Part shown: piece by piece, positions 5,957-6,107 of the stretch
Layout of the letters: each line of letters starts with the position of its first letter
Numbering within the stretch: the first letter of the stretch is position 1
Source: DASPXY01 sp038227745
GTDB taxonomy: Bacteria; Planctomycetota; Planctomycetia; Gemmatales; Gemmataceae
Assembly: GCA_038227745.1 (NCBI GenBank)
Contig: JBBRPS010000645.1
Span: 1-6,107 of the forward strand
Reading direction: 5' to 3'
DNA: 6,107 bases
Translations under genes and position numbers: made by a program
The notes under the pieces: model-generated
The model's database searches: none
The model's input: the letters and a program-made list of their open reading frames with translations, nothing else
Told to the model about the DNA's origin: nothing

Positions 5957-5986
5957 CCACGTGGGTGCCGTACCAGCCGGCTTACG
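5934..5986. repeat. Long inverted repeat, 18-bp perfect arms
   Basis: Bases 5934-5951 and 5969-5986 are exact reverse complements (18 bp), separated by 17 bases. After one mismatch, five more pairs form inside (5953-5957 with 5963-5967). The apex contains the palindrome CCCACGTGGG (5956-5965). No T-run follows on either strand, so it is better described as a REP/BIME-type element than as a terminator. Confidence 0.85.
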
Positions 5987-6107
5987 AGATCGTCCAGCTT
6001 TCAGGGGTTATAGGCTAAGGGGTTACGGCGAGGCAGCTTACGCCGAAAAGGAGGGGGCTACGGCAGAGTTCGCTAGGCCCTCTTGCCTGCCCTCCGTGCC
6101 GTTCCCC
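5987..6107. other. Right-edge intergenic stretch with short repeats
   Basis: No coding frame is supported. AGGGGTTA occurs at 6003-6010 and 6018-6025, and the second copy is followed by CGGC, echoed by GGGGGCTACGGC at 6053-6064. CGGCG (6026-6030) and CGCCG (6041-6045) can form a 5-bp hairpin. GCTTACGCC (6036-6044) repeats the 9-base core of the palindromic repeat family. The rest shows no recognisable signal. Confidence 0.4.

Larger units (their letters stand above)
5715..6107. other. Non-coding region upstream of the S41 protease gene
   Basis: No gene-like frame is supported on either strand here. From the protease outward it holds the Shine-Dalgarno (5721-5727), a sigma70-like promoter (5777-5805), a 7-bp inverted repeat touching the -35 box (5805-5821), an AT-rich tract T5AT5 (5831-5841), about 75 bases with no recognisable signal, a palindromic repeat and hairpin (5919-5986), and a right-edge stretch with short direct repeats (5987-6107). 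Whatever gene lies beyond 6107 cannot be judged. Confidence 0.7.

Noticed and set aside
5919..5986. CRISPR array
   Set aside because: Only one inverted pair is present here, with no regularly spaced direct repeats or unique spacers, and no cas genes in the window.

Overview
The window is a GC-rich bacterial segment. Every convincing gene lies on the minus strand, so transcription runs from the right end toward the left. No 16S rRNA, tRNA, transposase or CRISPR array is visible. The high GC content, the TPR-like N-terminus on an S41 protease, the cytoplasmic beta-propeller and the GC-rich palindromic intergenic repeats together suggest a planctomycete, possibly of the Gemmataceae. That assignment is an inference and cannot be settled without a search.

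Layout in transcription order: (1) a 5' non-coding region (5715-6107) with two overlapping palindromic repeat structures, an AT-rich tract, a perfect 7-bp inverted repeat and a very good sigma70-type promoter (TTGACT-N17-TATACT); (2) an exported carboxy-terminal processing protease of family S41, with a PDZ domain and a Ser/Lys dyad; (3) a seven-bladed WD40/PQQ-like beta-propeller whose ATG overlaps the protease stop by one base (TGATG); (4) after a 92-bp gap, hypoxanthine phosphoribosyltransferase (hpt); (5) a GT4-type glycosyltransferase whose ATG overlaps the hpt stop (ATGA); (6) after 155 bp containing a 9-bp-stem hairpin and a strong Shine-Dalgarno, glgC (ADP-glucose pyrophosphorylase), which ends one base before a palindromic repeat at the left edge.

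The close spacing suggests one or two transcription units: protease-propeller, then hpt-glycosyltransferase, with glgC either co-transcribed or driven from its own leader. The functions are mixed (envelope proteolysis, purine salvage, sugar transfer, glycogen precursor synthesis). Only the last two are loosely related through carbohydrate metabolism, so the arrangement looks like housekeeping genes in a co-directional cluster rather than one dedicated pathway.

The most notable non-coding signal is a 38-bp repeat present at both ends of the window in inverted orientation (36 of 38 bases identical). It lies just past the glgC stop on the left and upstream of the protease promoter on the right, where it forms one arm of an 18-bp perfect hairpin. 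It is most simply a REP/BIME-like dispersed repeat. No clear evidence of a new defence or mobile system was found.
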